Numbered from the stretch's first letter, positions 16,231 to 25,664 are shown. The stretch: 64,000 nt of DNA from Mariprofundus sp. UBA1536 (GCA_002323245.1 DCPU01000008.1:1-64000); one strand, 5' to 3'. The notes: generated by a model from the sequence alone, not told the origin. Made by a program: numbers and translations.

Positions 16231-17511
16231 TTAAGTATGAATTTGCGAATCATCCGTGGCCAATCGGACGATTTTTAAACGCTGAATACGCTCGCCTTCC
16301 ATTTGTAGAATTTCTATCTGTATATGTTCACTTTGCAAACAGGCCAGTCCTTCAGGCATACCACCCAATTCATGCACCACAAAGCCGCCAATGGTGGTGG
16401 CATCACTCTCTGGTAAATTACTCGCGAGCATTTGATTGAGGTCATGTAAGTTGGCTGTGCTGCCCACTACCCATGTACCATCCGGTTGCGGCCAAACTTC
16501 CAAGGGCACATGCACATCAAATTCATCGACGATTTCACCAACAATTTCTTCAATAATATCTTCAAGCGTAATGATACCTTCAATATCGCCAAACTCATCC
16601 ACCACAATGGCCATGTGCTGGTGTTTGCTTTGAAAATCAAAAAGTTGCTGCAACGCATTGCGATTGGCGGGCACATATGGCGGTGTTTCCCAAATCATGG
16701 TTTGCGCCAAGGGTTTGTGAACTTGTTTGTTTTTAAGTAAATCACGCAAATGCACGATGCCAAGAATATTATCGGTATCCCCATGGTAAACTGGATAACG
16801 CGAATGCGGCTTACGAATGGCGCGACTAAGCTCATCTTCAAGGTTATGGCTGGCATTGAGCATGACCATATCTTTACGCGGCGTCATGAGGGATTTAATG
16901 GGCACATCATGCAAGTGCAACGCGCTCATCAGCATTTGCTCACGGGCCTTATCGAGCACCCCGCTCTCAGCGCTCATATCAATCATGGCGGCCAATTCTT
17001 GATGACTAAACCCCATTTCCTGATGCGCTTTGATATTCAGGATCTTTTGTAACACTTTAATAATAAGCATTAAAATAGCCACAATTGGCGTAAAAATAGT
17101 TTGCAGCCATGTCATAGGAATAGCTACGCGACAGGCAATTTTCTCAGAATGTGCAACAGCCAACGCCTTGGGCAAAACTTCCGCAAAAATAAGCACCACT
17201 ACAGTCATCACCACAGTGGCATACAAAATGCCTTTCTCACCATATTCAGCCACAAACAAAGCGGTGGCTAAACTTGATGCAGCAATGTTCACGAAATTGT
17301 TACCCAACAAAATCGAAGCAAGCATGCGTTCTGGTTTTTTAAGTAAACGCTCTGCATAACGAGCGCCCAGATTGCCGCTCTTGCGTAAAATACGTAGGCG
17401 TACACGCCTTGCTCGTGTCAAAGCAGTTTCTGAGCCCGAGAAAAACGCAGACAAAATTAGTAGAAAGAAAAGCAAGCCGACTATCAGCGACATATGGTTA
17501 TCAAAGTTCAT
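16231..17511 (-). CDS. CorB/YfjD-like transporter-associated protein (CNNM, CBS pair, CorC domain)
   Basis: A 426-residue membrane protein. The first 190 residues are the CNNM/DUF21 domain with four hydrophobic segments (SAFFSGSETALTRARRVRLR follows the first). Two CBS modules follow (VPIKSLMTPRKDMVML, and AIVVDEFGDIEGIITLEDII), then a CorC/HlyC FAD-type domain. Members are linked with magnesium export or Mg/Co resistance. It follows a YpjD-like gene by 7 nt; the same pair, ypjD-yfjD, occurs in E. coli, so the two gene products may work together. Confidence 0.88.
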   Translation of the reverse strand: MNFDNHMSLIVGLLFFLLILSAFFSGSETALTRARRVRLRILRKSGNLGARYAERLLKKPERMLASILLGNNFVNIAASSLATALFVAEYGEKGILYATVVMTVVVLIFAEVLPKALAVAHSEKIACRVAIPMTWLQTIFTPIVAILMLIIKVLQKILNIKAHQEMGFSHQELAAMIDMSAESGVLDKAREQMLMSALHLHDVPIKSLMTPRKDMVMLNASHNLEDELSRAIRKPHSRYPVYHGDTDNILGIVHLRDLLKNKQVHKPLAQTMIWETPPYVPANRNALQQLFDFQSKHQHMAIVVDEFGDIEGIITLEDIIEEIVGEIVDEFDVHVPLEVWPQPDGTWVVGSTANLHDLNQMLASNLPESDATTIGGFVVHELGGMPEGLACLQSEHIQIEILQMEGERIQRLKIVRLATDDSQIHT

Positions 17512-17518
17512 GAAAATC

Positions 17519-18334
17519 CTAGCTGAGCATTTGATGGATAAATTTCACACCGAAATATGCGAGCATTAAAGTGGCATAAGCAAATAGCACCATTTTGCTA
17601 GCGCGTTGATGATGCCAAGCTGCTTTTTTACGCATGTAATTAAGCGTAAAAAGCATCACCCATGCAAAGATGGCCAGCATCACTTTGTGGCTAAACAAAG
17701 CAAAATGCTGCATTTCAACCCATTGCCAAGCCAGACCTGTAATAATACTCAAAGCAATCAACCACGTGGCCCAACGCACATGTGAAAAGAGATAATTAGA
17801 AATATCCATCAATGGCGGCATGGCGCGCACAAAAAAGCCCAGTTGTTTTTTCTTCAAAGCGCGATCAAGCAGCAATTGCATGCAGGCATAAATCGCAGCC
17901 ATGGTCAGCATCACATATCCGAGCACAGAAAGCAGTAAGTGCCCTGTTTGTAAAAAGGAATGCGCGGCCACCCATTGGTCACGGTGTTCAGGCGGTAAAA
18001 ATGGAAGAATAAACAATGGTAAAGCTGTTAAGGGCAATAAAAACAAACCCAAACCACGAATGCCTTGTTGCCAAATACCAAGGAGATAAAGGTTTTGCAC
18101 CAATAAGGTAGTAAAGCCTGCCACCGTCGTTAAGTTGAGCACCAAGCCCGTTGTGCCAATAAAACCTAGCTCTAAAATAGCCACCAATGTGCTGAAAATA
18201 GATAAGCTTACGCAAATGCTGATGCGCTTTTGAAACTTGATTTCACTTTCTTGTGTTTTCAAGGCAACAAGGATAAATCCAGCAGCCACCAACGAAAAAA
18301 TACCAGCAATAATAAATAGGAGATTTGCAATCAT
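17519..18334 (-). CDS. ypjD: YpjD-like CcsA-family membrane protein
   Basis: A 271-residue protein with eight likely membrane segments, in the cytochrome-c-assembly (CcsA/HemX) superfamily. The segment WVAAHSFLQTGHLLLSVLGYVMLTMAAIYACMQ contains the conserved His positions, but the WWD haem-handling motif of CcsA and CcmC is absent, so it is a YpjD-type member. YpjD sits before a CorB-like gene in many proteobacteria. It is first in this two-gene operon. Molecular role not established. Confidence 0.82.
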   Translation of the reverse strand: MIANLLFIIAGIFSLVAAGFILVALKTQESEIKFQKRISICVSLSIFSTLVAILELGFIGTTGLVLNLTTVAGFTTLLVQNLYLLGIWQQGIRGLGLFLLPLTALPLFILPFLPPEHRDQWVAAHSFLQTGHLLLSVLGYVMLTMAAIYACMQLLLDRALKKKQLGFFVRAMPPLMDISNYLFSHVRWATWLIALSIITGLAWQWVEMQHFALFSHKVMLAIFAWVMLFTLNYMRKKAAWHHQRASKMVLFAYATLMLAYFGVKFIHQMLS

Positions 18335-18555
18335 AAGCGACTTCTAACCAAGTTGGCATGGTGAATCAATGTTATTCATGCGCTTTTACTTTTCGCTTGC
18401 AGGTGGCTGATTTAAAGTCAGCAAATACGTTGTGTAAATGCCTTGCCTGCTATGATTTTGCTTTGATGATTGGCGCAAGCTGATAACTTGCTATGCTTCG
18501 AGCAGTTCCTATTTTTTTACACACCAACCAGATTTATGCAAAAAGGATTTTAAAG

Positions 18556-20403
18556 ATGCCAGTTTACCGTTCACGAACCACCACTGCAGGCCGCAATATG
18601 GCAGGAGCGCGCGCATTATGGCGCGCTACAGGCATGAAAGATGGCGATTTTGAAAAGCCTATCATTGCTGTGGTCAACTCATTTACCCAATTCGTGCCCG
18701 GTCATGTACACCTCAAAGATTTGGGGCAAATGGTGGCGCGTGAAATTGAAGACGCTGGCGGCGTAGCCAAAGAATTTAATACGATTGCTGTGGATGATGG
18801 CATTGCTATGGGTCATGGCGGCATGCTCTATTCGCTGCCAAGCCGCGAAATCATTGCCGATTCTGTTGAATATATGGTCAACGCCCATTGCGCTGACGCT
18901 ATGGTGTGTATTTCCAACTGCGATAAAATCACCCCTGGTATGCTCATGGCAGCGCTTCGCCTTAACATCCCTGCGGTGTTCGTATCGGGCGGCCCGATGG
19001 AAGCTGGTAAAGTCACCATCAACAACCGCGAAAAACATCTTGATTTGGTGGATGCCATGGTGATGGCCGCTGATGATCATGAATCCGATGAAGACGTTGC
19101 AGCCGTTGAGCGCTCCGCCTGCCCTACCTGCGGCTCATGTTCCGGTATGTTTACCGCCAACTCGATGAACTGCCTTGCTGAAGCTTTGGGTCTTGCTCTT
19201 CCTGGCAATGGTTCGCTGCTAGCTACACATGCTGATCGCCGGGCTCTGTTCTTAGAAGCTGGCCGCCTGATTGTGGAAATCAGCAAGCGTTATTATGAAG
19301 ATGACGATGTTTCCGTATTGCCGCGCTCCATTGCCACCTTTGAAGCCTTTGAAAACGCCATTGCCCTTGATATCGCAATGGGTGGCTCCACCAATACCGT
19401 GCTTCACTTATTGGCTTGCGCCCAAGAAGGTGGCGTGGATTTCACCATGAAAGATATCGATCGCATGAGCCGCCGAGTGCCCAACTTATGTAAAGTCGCA
19501 CCTGCTGTGCAGCATTATCATATGGAAGATGTGCACAGAGCTGGTGGTGTGATTGGTATTTTGGCTGAGCTCGATAGGGCTGGTCTAATTCACCGCGATG
19601 TACCCACTGTGCATTCGGCAACACTTGGTTTGGGTTTGGATAATAACGATATCATGAACGAAGCCAATGAAACTTCGCGTGAAATGTTCCGCGCTGCCCC
19701 CGGCGGCGTCCCTACGCAAGTGGCGTTCTCACAAGCTGAGCGTTGGAAAACATTGGATACCGACCGCGAAAACGGTTGTATCCGTAATTTTGAACACGCC
19801 TACTCTAAAGAAGGCGGCCTTGCGGTGCTTTATGGCAATATCGCTGAGCGTGGTTGCATCGTTAAAACCGCTGGTGTGGATGAATCTATCTGGAAATTCA
19901 CAGGCACAGCCCGCGTCTTTGAATCACAAGATGCATCGGTATCAGCGATTTTGAATGATAAAATCAAAGCTGGTGACATCGTTATCATCCGCTACGAAGG
20001 CCCCAAAGGCGGCCCCGGCATGCAAGAAATGCTCTACCCTACTTCTTATCTTAAATCCAAAGGTATGGGCAAAGTATGCGCATTGTTAACTGACGGACGC
20101 TTCTCAGGCGGCACCTCTGGCCTCTCCATTGGCCATGCCAGCCCCGAAGCAGCCGAAGGCGGCGCAATCGGCCTCATCGAAGATGGCGACATCATAGAAA
20201 TCGATATCCCCAACCGCAGCATCAACCTCACGATTTCTGATGCAGATTTGCAGGCTCGTCGTGAAGCCATGGAAGCCAAAGGCAAAGATGCATGGAAGCC
20301 AGTGAATCGTGAGCGCTTTGTCTCCAAAGCCCTGCAAGCTTATGCAGCCCTGACCACCAGTGCTGATAAGGGTGCCGTGCGCGATTTGGAGCAATTAAAA
20401 TAA
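18556..20403 (+). CDS. ilvD: dihydroxy-acid dehydratase
   Basis: A 615-residue Fe-S dehydratase of the valine, leucine and isoleucine pathways. The start at MPVYRSRTTTAGRNMAGARA (18556), after AAAAGGA, matches IlvD; a longer frame from 18493 is unsupported. The cluster cysteines are in ISNCDKITPGM and CPTCGSCSGMFTANSMNC, and the C-terminal GKVCALLTDGRFSGGTSG is conserved. The other branched-chain genes are not in the window. Two bases later begins the MntA gene, which is functionally unrelated. Confidence 0.97.
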   Translation: MPVYRSRTTTAGRNMAGARALWRATGMKDGDFEKPIIAVVNSFTQFVPGHVHLKDLGQMVAREIEDAGGVAKEFNTIAVDDGIAMGHGGMLYSLPSREIIADSVEYMVNAHCADAMVCISNCDKITPGMLMAALRLNIPAVFVSGGPMEAGKVTINNREKHLDLVDAMVMAADDHESDEDVAAVERSACPTCGSCSGMFTANSMNCLAEALGLALPGNGSLLATHADRRALFLEAGRLIVEISKRYYEDDDVSVLPRSIATFEAFENAIALDIAMGGSTNTVLHLLACAQEGGVDFTMKDIDRMSRRVPNLCKVAPAVQHYHMEDVHRAGGVIGILAELDRAGLIHRDVPTVHSATLGLGLDNNDIMNEANETSREMFRAAPGGVPTQVAFSQAERWKTLDTDRENGCIRNFEHAYSKEGGLAVLYGNIAERGCIVKTAGVDESIWKFTGTARVFESQDASVSAILNDKIKAGDIVIIRYEGPKGGPGMQEMLYPTSYLKSKGMGKVCALLTDGRFSGGTSGLSIGHASPEAAEGGAIGLIEDGDIIEIDIPNRSINLTISDADLQARREAMEAKGKDAWKPVNRERFVSKALQAYAALTTSADKGAVRDLEQLK

Positions 20404-20404
20404 C

Positions 20405-20842
20405 ATGAATCCAACTCTTGGAAATCAGGCAGCAAAAGCCGAAGCTATTGTGCAAATATGCCTTTCGCACCTGCCTGAAATCCAAGCGATTTACTTGTTT
20501 GGTTCGTGGGGAACCAGCCAACAAAGTGAGCACAGCGATTTGGATTTAGCCTTGCTTCTTCCCCAACTACGAGCCAAAGCCTTAGGTAATCTATATGGCT
20601 CCGCGTTATACAAAGCACTTGAGTCTTTGTTTAAAATAGACATCGACCTTATCAATTTGCGTGAGGCAAACACTGTCTTACAAAAAGAAATCATTGCAGA
20701 TGGTCGCTGCGTTTATAACGCTGATGCTTATGCTGCCGATGAATTTGAAATGCTGACCATGTCCTACTATCAAAAACTAAATGATGAACGCGCAGCGGTA
20801 TTGCAGTCATTTTATAAGACCAAGCGAGCGTATAATGTATGA
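20405..20842 (+). CDS. mntA: MntA-type minimal nucleotidyltransferase antitoxin
   Basis: A 145-residue minimal nucleotidyltransferase. IYLFGSWGTSQQSEHSDLDL (residues 29-48) gives the GS-x10-D-x-D metal-binding motif with Asp45 and Asp47, and IDIDLINLREANTVLQKEII follows. In type VII toxin-antitoxin systems MntA transfers AMP to a Tyr of the partner HepT and so silences it. The gene overlaps the downstream HepT gene by 4 nt. It begins two bases after ilvD, so the module was probably inserted here. Confidence 0.87.
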   Translation: MNPTLGNQAAKAEAIVQICLSHLPEIQAIYLFGSWGTSQQSEHSDLDLALLLPQLRAKALGNLYGSALYKALESLFKIDIDLINLREANTVLQKEIIADGRCVYNADAYAADEFEMLTMSYYQKLNDERAAVLQSFYKTKRAYNV

Positions 20843-21318
20843 ATGATGTCATGATTAACAAAATTCAAAGTATTCACCGCTGCATCAAACGCGCCAAAGA
20901 AGAATTTGAAGAAGCAGGCAGTGGTTTCGCACAAAATTTCAGCCGCCAAGATGCCTCAATTTTGAACATCACCCGCGCCTGCGAACAAGCCATTGATCTT
21001 GCCAATGTGGTCATCAAAGAAGAAAAGCTGGGCATCCCTTCAGGCAGCCGCGACGCATTTGAATTGCTGGCAAAAAATAATCTCATACCCCAAGCGCTTT
21101 CCACCAAAATGCAGCACATGGTGGGCTTTCGCAACACGGTCATCCATGAATATCAGCAAGTGAACATTGCCATCGTTCAAGCGGTTTTAGAAACAGGGTT
21201 AAATGATTTGTTACTCTTTACCGACGCTGTCATCGAACAACAAAATGCGCGAAACAAGACCCGAACATCCCGCCAGAATTTTCAAGCACTTTCTTTCAAA
21301 TTCACTCTTTCCACATAG
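20839..21318 (+). CDS. hepT: HepT-like HEPN toxin
   Basis: A 159-residue HEPN protein. RNTVIHEY at residues 98-105 gives the R-x4-H-x-Y motif with Arg98, His103 and Tyr105; this is the RNase active site, and the Tyr is the AMP acceptor. An earlier DASILNITRACEQAIDLANVV helix also matches HepT. Typical HepT proteins are about 135-145 residues; here the last dozen residues are read from the end of an IS110 fragment, so the native stop has probably been replaced. The motif core is unaffected. Confidence 0.86.
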   Translation: MNDVMINKIQSIHRCIKRAKEEFEEAGSGFAQNFSRQDASILNITRACEQAIDLANVVIKEEKLGIPSGSRDAFELLAKNNLIPQALSTKMQHMVGFRNTVIHEYQQVNIAIVQAVLETGLNDLLLFTDAVIEQQNARNKTRTSRQNFQALSFKFTLST

Positions 21319-21749
21319 AACTTATCATGCTTCACCAGCGACCAAATCACCCGAGTAATATGCCGGCCTAAAGAGCGAACTGCTTGATTGTGTTTTTTAC
21401 CTTCAGCCCGTTTCTTCAGATAATACTCTTTCGATTGTGGCGTGTGATAATAGTGCCTGGCAACAGCTGTCATCATGGCAGCTTTTGCTCGCCGGTTGAT
21501 CTGCTTCCCTGCTTTGGTTCCGGAGTAAACACCTGAACTATTATCCAGTGGTGCCATACCAATATAACGGGCTAATGCTGGCTCAGAAGCAAAGCGACTT
21601 ATTGTGCCTATTTCAGCTGCCAGTTCAGTTGCACAGATGATTCCAAAGCCTGTTATAGATTGAATATTTTGGGCTAATTTTGACTGCGGAATTAAATGCA
21701 ATTCCGGGGACGCAATTCCGGGGACACAATACTTCAATTCCGGGGACAC
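21282..21749 (-). pseudogene. IS110-family transposase, C-terminal fragment
   Basis: About 125 residues (from LAQNIQSITGFGIICATELA onward) match the Transposase_20 domain of IS110/IS116/IS902 elements, including RYIGMAPLDNSSGVYSGTKA and the NRRAKAAMMTAVARHYY helix. The N-terminal RuvC-like DEDD domain (some 180 residues) is absent. The first 25 or so residues of the frame are merely read from the neighbouring tandem repeats. The fragment is dead unless complemented. Its end overlaps the end of hepT. Confidence 0.85.
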
Positions 21750-21808
21750 AATACTTAATGATCACCTTTGCGCAATTCCGGGGACACAATACTTAATGAT
21801 CACCTTTG
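21699..21808. repeat. REP-like tandem repeats (four copies)
   Basis: The core CAATTCCGGGGAC recurs at 21699, 21713, 21735 and 21773. The copies at 21735 and 21773 are identical over 36 nt, continuing ACAATACTT and AATGATCACCTTTG; the copy at 21713 ends after ACAATACTT and that at 21699 after the core. On the other strand the core reads GTCCCCGGAATTG. Similar sequences are, as far as I recall, common near REP-associated tyrosine transposases; no such gene is in the window. The array directly borders the IS110 fragment. Confidence 0.75.
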
Positions 21809-21818
21809 AAAAAATGCT

Positions 21819-22439
21819 TTATCGTTCCGTTGCACCTTTACCTGAAAGAATCTTGCCGCGAAACTTGGCTATCCGTGCAATGCGTGTCTCAGATTTCTTC
21901 GCTGAATTGAGGTTTATGATATAGCTTTTTTTGCGGCCAGGGGTGAGTGCATGAAAGGCTTCAGCAAGCTCAGAATCGGCATCCAATGCTTCTATGAGCT
22001 CATCAGGAAGGTCGAGGTCTCTCTGCTCTTTTTCGGGCTTTATGCCTGCCTCTACATAACCCATCGCCTCTTTTAAATAGGTAGTGATGATTGCCTCCAT
22101 TTCCGCTACTTGATGGTTAGCAGTAAAACGGATCATATCCGGGTGTTGCGTATTTGCCCCTTGCCTTTCCAATACATGTTCTTGGTCTTTCAATAAAGCA
22201 GCGTTAAAAAAAGTTAGGCGAAAGTCTTTGCGAAATGCACCCATAATCACAATGTTTCGACCGCCATGCATGTAACACGGATGTCCCCATTTCACAGTCT
22301 CGGCTAATCCTAAACCACGACACATTTGGCGGAGTGAATGTAAGCCAACACCCCATTGTTGCGTTGAGCAATCTGAAGTGGCAAAGCGCTCACATCGCCC
22401 ACACCCATGAGAAAAATATTCCTCAATATCTGTAATCAC
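21819..22439 (-). CDS. DUF1801 / YdeI-type protein
   Basis: A 206-residue protein. Residues 25-105 look like DUF1801 (LRQMCRGLGLAETVKWGHPCYMHGGRNIVIMGAFRKDFRLTF), and the C-terminal 60 residues (LDLPDELIEALDADSELAEAFHALTPGRKKSYI) are the OmdA/YdeI helical domain. This two-domain form is annotated as YdeI/OmpD-associated protein; in Bacillus and Salmonella relatives affect tolerance of antimicrobial peptides, though the mechanism is unknown. The start is a GTG at 22439 after CGGGGA. Confidence 0.85.
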   Translation of the reverse strand: MITDIEEYFSHGCGRCERFATSDCSTQQWGVGLHSLRQMCRGLGLAETVKWGHPCYMHGGRNIVIMGAFRKDFRLTFFNAALLKDQEHVLERQGANTQHPDMIRFTANHQVAEMEAIITTYLKEAMGYVEAGIKPEKEQRDLDLPDELIEALDADSELAEAFHALTPGRKKSYIINLNSAKKSETRIARIAKFRGKILSGKGATER

Positions 22440-22471
22440 AGTTTTCCCCGATTGGACTGCCTAACAAAAAA

Positions 22472-22723
22472 CTAGGAAGGCATCTCACTTGCATCGATTT
22501 CGTTCACGCGCAGTTTGCGGCCAGCAAATTCTCTGCCGTTGAGTGACTTGATGGCTGCTTTTCCTTCGAAGTCATCATCCATCACGATAAAGCCAAAACC
22601 ACGGCTTTGACCTTCTTTATTGATCATCAGTTTTACACTCGTCACCGTGCCGAATTCAGCGAATACTTCGCGAATCTCTTCTTCGGTGGTGCTAAAAGAC
22701 ATGTTTCCAATATTAATATACAT
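22472..22723 (-). CDS. RRM-domain RNA-binding protein
   Basis: An 83-residue protein made of one RNA-recognition motif. RNP2 is YINIGNMSF and RNP1 is RGFGFIVM; both keep the aromatic residues that stack on RNA. The ATG at 22723 follows AAGGGT. Such single-RRM proteins are frequent in cyanobacteria and some proteobacteria and are often induced by cold; the role here is unknown. It is divergent from rsuA, with 134 nt between. Confidence 0.93.
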   Translation of the reverse strand: MYINIGNMSFSTTEEEIREVFAEFGTVTSVKLMINKEGQSRGFGFIVMDDDFEGKAAIKSLNGREFAGRKLRVNEIDASEMPS

Positions 22724-22857
22724 ATTTATACCCTTAAAATCTCTGAACTTTTGGCAGTGTAAGCGGTGAAAGCTGCATAGCAAGTAAACCGCTGGGCTTA
22801 CAGGAATGAACGGCGCTCATGCCAACCGCTTATCATTGGTATACTGTTGTCGATGTT

Positions 22858-23559
22858 ATGCGCTTAGATAAATTTATATGTAAAAGCACAGCCTATGCTT
22901 TGGCTGAGGCAATCGCGTTCATCGAAAATGAAAGTGTTGTTGTTAATGGCTTTATATCTGTTGAGGCATCGAATCAAGTGCACAAAAATAATGTTGTGAG
23001 ACTTGATGGTAACATATTAACACCGCGAAGTTCGCGGTATTTCATGCTTCATAAACCAAAGAACATGATTTGCTCGAATATTGATGAGGTTTACCCATCG
23101 GTACTTCGTCTTCTGGATGTCGATAACGTGAGTGAACTACACATCGCAGGGCGATTGGATGCCGATACCACTGGCCTCGTGCTGATTACAGATGATGGGC
23201 ATTGGTCTTTTAACCTCACATCACCCCAAAACAAATGCGAAAAAGTGTACAACGTGGGTTTAGCTCGACCAATTTCACCGGATGCAAAGCAGCGTTTTCG
23301 GGATGGTATCCTCCTGCAAGGGGAATCTCGCCCCACCATACCTGCAACGCTACATATCATTGCCCCCTATCAGGTCTTGTTGACCCTCACTGAAGGTCGC
23401 TTTCATCAGGTAAAACGAATGTTTTCGGCTATCGGTAATCGCGTTGTATCCCTGCATCGCCAGCAAATCGGGTCGCTTGAACTGGATGTGGATCAGGGGG
23501 AATGGCGTCATTTAACACCAGCAGAGGTTGAAGCGCTTGATGTTTCAGATACCAAATAA
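22858..23559 (+). CDS. rsuA: 16S rRNA pseudouridine synthase RsuA
   Basis: A 233-residue enzyme making pseudouridine at position 516 of 16S rRNA. An S4-like N-terminal domain (MRLDKFICKSTAYALAEAIA) is followed by the catalytic motif GRLDADTTGLVLITDDG with its essential Asp, then VKRMFSAIGNRVVSLHR, the pattern of RsuA rather than RluB. MRLDKF at 22858 is the family start; the frame is open further upstream to 22819. It converges on the lipase gene with a 15-nt overlap. Confidence 0.9.
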   Translation: MRLDKFICKSTAYALAEAIAFIENESVVVNGFISVEASNQVHKNNVVRLDGNILTPRSSRYFMLHKPKNMICSNIDEVYPSVLRLLDVDNVSELHIAGRLDADTTGLVLITDDGHWSFNLTSPQNKCEKVYNVGLARPISPDAKQRFRDGILLQGESRPTIPATLHIIAPYQVLLTLTEGRFHQVKRMFSAIGNRVVSLHRQQIGSLELDVDQGEWRHLTPAEVEALDVSDTK

Positions 23560-24438
23560 ATCGCGCAAATCGATGCCTGTTTCATAAGGCACCAGCATGG
23601 CAGCTTGGGTTCTACGTATCACGTGCTGCAAATAGCCGCTCATTCTATGGTCATCAAGGTTTTCCTCGGTGGGCGTTGTGTTGATCACTTTGGCTGAGCG
23701 CAACATGCTCTTGATACCTTCGAGTAATGCGTAGTCGTTGTCATGGAGCAAGACGATTTCTTTGCCCAGATGCCAATAGATATCAATATTGTTGATATCC
23801 ATAACATCCAATGGCGGCACCAACGGCACAAGGTCTAACGACGTGACCACGCGGCTAATATCAAGATGCGAAAACGCCTGCGCACCACTGACATTAGTCA
23901 CTTTAGGTTGGCCAAAGGTGACAACAGGGCCAAGCCTATATTGATCCTTATCCAGAAACATGGCCAGAACCACGGCAACTGCACCGCCCAAGCTGTGGCC
24001 AGTAGTGCTGATGGTATAATCTTTGTTGAGTTTGGGTAACAGGGCTTTGTAAATACCTTCTGCTGCTTCTGAAAAACCTTGATGCAAAGCGATGTTGGCA
24101 TGTTTGTCGGGCGATAGTTTGAGCGAGATATCGACCATTGCATTTTCAACATTGGCTGTGCCGCGTACGGTGATGATTTGATGTTTGAGCTTATCATTGG
24201 CGGCGATGAAGTAGTTCACTTCCACCCCTGGCACATTGCCGTAATCCACAAGTTTATACCCTTCGGTTTCCACGATCACCTGCGCCTCATTTTTGGGCAG
24301 GTAAGCGGCATGGGCAATTTCGGCATAAAGCTTCAACTGATTAAACATGGCTGTTGATCTATCAGCACTGGCTGTTGCCGAGAAAAAGCAAATCCCAGCC
24401 AGCAAGCAAAACAATCGAGATAAACCTTGTAGTGGCAT
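23545..24438 (-). CDS. secreted class 3 lipase-like esterase
   Basis: An alpha/beta hydrolase of the fungal-lipase-like class 3 type, of about 297 residues. A signal peptide ends in FFSATASA, and ISTTGHSLGGAVAVVLAMFL carries the nucleophile Ser; VVTSLDLVPLVPP has the likely catalytic Asp. The ATG at 24438 puts the signal peptide at the very start; an ATG at 24504 would put 22 residues before it and is less likely, though no strong ribosome-binding site distinguishes them. Substrate unknown; export to the periplasm or outside is expected. Confidence 0.82.
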   Translation of the reverse strand: MPLQGLSRLFCLLAGICFFSATASADRSTAMFNQLKLYAEIAHAAYLPKNEAQVIVETEGYKLVDYGNVPGVEVNYFIAANDKLKHQIITVRGTANVENAMVDISLKLSPDKHANIALHQGFSEAAEGIYKALLPKLNKDYTISTTGHSLGGAVAVVLAMFLDKDQYRLGPVVTFGQPKVTNVSGAQAFSHLDISRVVTSLDLVPLVPPLDVMDINNIDIYWHLGKEIVLLHDNDYALLEGIKSMLRSAKVINTTPTEENLDDHRMSGYLQHVIRRTQAAMLVPYETGIDLRDLFGI

Positions 24439-24566
24439 GTTGAAACGATGATGGGAGAAAGAAAATACTACAGCGATTGTGTGTTTCATTGCTGCATTGT
24501 GCATATGCCTTTGACTTTATTCGAGGAAATACTTCGTTGGTAGACAAGCGCGATGCCCAAAAACGG

Positions 24567-25664
24567 CTATTTGAATTTCGCCAATGCTTTTTTCACGCCT
24601 TCATGCCGCAATTCCCCATCCCATGTGTTGATGCCCAATGTCAAAGCCGCATCTTCATGTGTGGCTTGCTCCAAACCCAATGCTGCGATTTTTTCAATAT
24701 AAGGGAATGTAGCAAAGGTTAAGGCTTGGGTGCTGCTTTGGGCGACAGCTGCGGGAAGATTGGGCAAACAACAGTGAATCACCCCCTCTTCTTTGTAAGT
24801 AGGCTCAGCAAATGAGGTGACGCGACTGGTCTCACTCATGCCGCCTTGATCGATGGCAACATCCATAAATACACTATCTTCTGGCATCGCAGCCAGCATC
24901 GCTCTGGATAACAGCACGGGCGCATGTTCGCCTGAAATCAACGCTGCACCAAGCAGTACATCACATGCGGGCAACAACTGCTGCAAACTTTCAGGCGCGT
25001 ACAATTGCGTTTGAACCCTGCCTTGAAAGTGATGCTCCAAACTGGTCAAGCAAGCTTGCTTTTGGTCAAAAATGAAAACTTTTGCGCCAAGGCCAACAGC
25101 CACTTCGGCACCATGACGCCCCACATTTCCGCCGCCAATGATCACCACCTTGGCTTGATCCATACCAGAGATACCACCAAACAGTTTACCTTTGCCTAGA
25201 CCATCACCCATCGCATGCTTCTGCAACAAATGGGCAGCAAAAAGCATGGCCACGCGCCCTGCCACTTGGCTCATGGGTTGTAGCAATGGCAGCGAGCCAT
25301 TTTGCAGGGTTACTGTTTCATATGCGATGCTCCGCACTTGTTTTTCGAGCAACACTTTTGCCAATTCAGGGGCACTGGCAAGGTGGAGAAAAGTAAACAA
25401 ACCCAACTGCGGGCGTAACCATCCATACTCTTGTGGCAAAGGCTCCTTCACCTTCAGCACCACATCTACATCCCAAGCTTGTGCAGCTTCGACCATGCTA
25501 GCGCCGGCATCAGCATAATCGCGATTTGAATAACCACTGCCCACACCCGCACCGTATGCAACACACACATGATGCCCGCGTTTCACCAGCTTGGCGGCAC
25601 CACTCGGTGTCAGGGCAACACGAAACTCACCATTCTTTATCTCTTTGGGGACACCAAATTTCAT
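24567..25664 (-). CDS. ald: alanine dehydrogenase
   Basis: A 365-residue NAD-dependent enzyme that interconverts L-alanine with pyruvate and ammonium. MKFGVPKEIKNGEFRVALTP is the classical start. The substrate-binding Lys and His lie in VVLKVKEPLPQEY and LFTFLHLA, and the Rossmann loop is VVIIGGGNVGRHGAEVAVGLGA. The ATG at 25664 follows AAGGAG with good spacing; the GTG two codons earlier has none. It stands alone, between a lipase and a divergent membrane-protein gene. Confidence 0.95.
   Translation of the reverse strand: MKFGVPKEIKNGEFRVALTPSGAAKLVKRGHHVCVAYGAGVGSGYSNRDYADAGASMVEAAQAWDVDVVLKVKEPLPQEYGWLRPQLGLFTFLHLASAPELAKVLLEKQVRSIAYETVTLQNGSLPLLQPMSQVAGRVAMLFAAHLLQKHAMGDGLGKGKLFGGISGMDQAKVVIIGGGNVGRHGAEVAVGLGAKVFIFDQKQACLTSLEHHFQGRVQTQLYAPESLQQLLPACDVLLGAALISGEHAPVLLSRAMLAAMPEDSVFMDVAIDQGGMSETSRVTSFAEPTYKEEGVIHCCLPNLPAAVAQSSTQALTFATFPYIEKIAALGLEQATHEDAALTLGINTWDGELRHEGVKKALAKFK

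Noticed and set aside
21699..21808. Short CRISPR-like array
   Set aside because: The repeats are directly adjacent or separated by at most two bases, with no variable spacers and no cas genes nearby.
20405..22439. Large defence island
   Set aside because: Only the HEPN/MNT pair is defence-related; the DUF1801, RRM and rsuA genes beyond are ordinary chromosomal genes.
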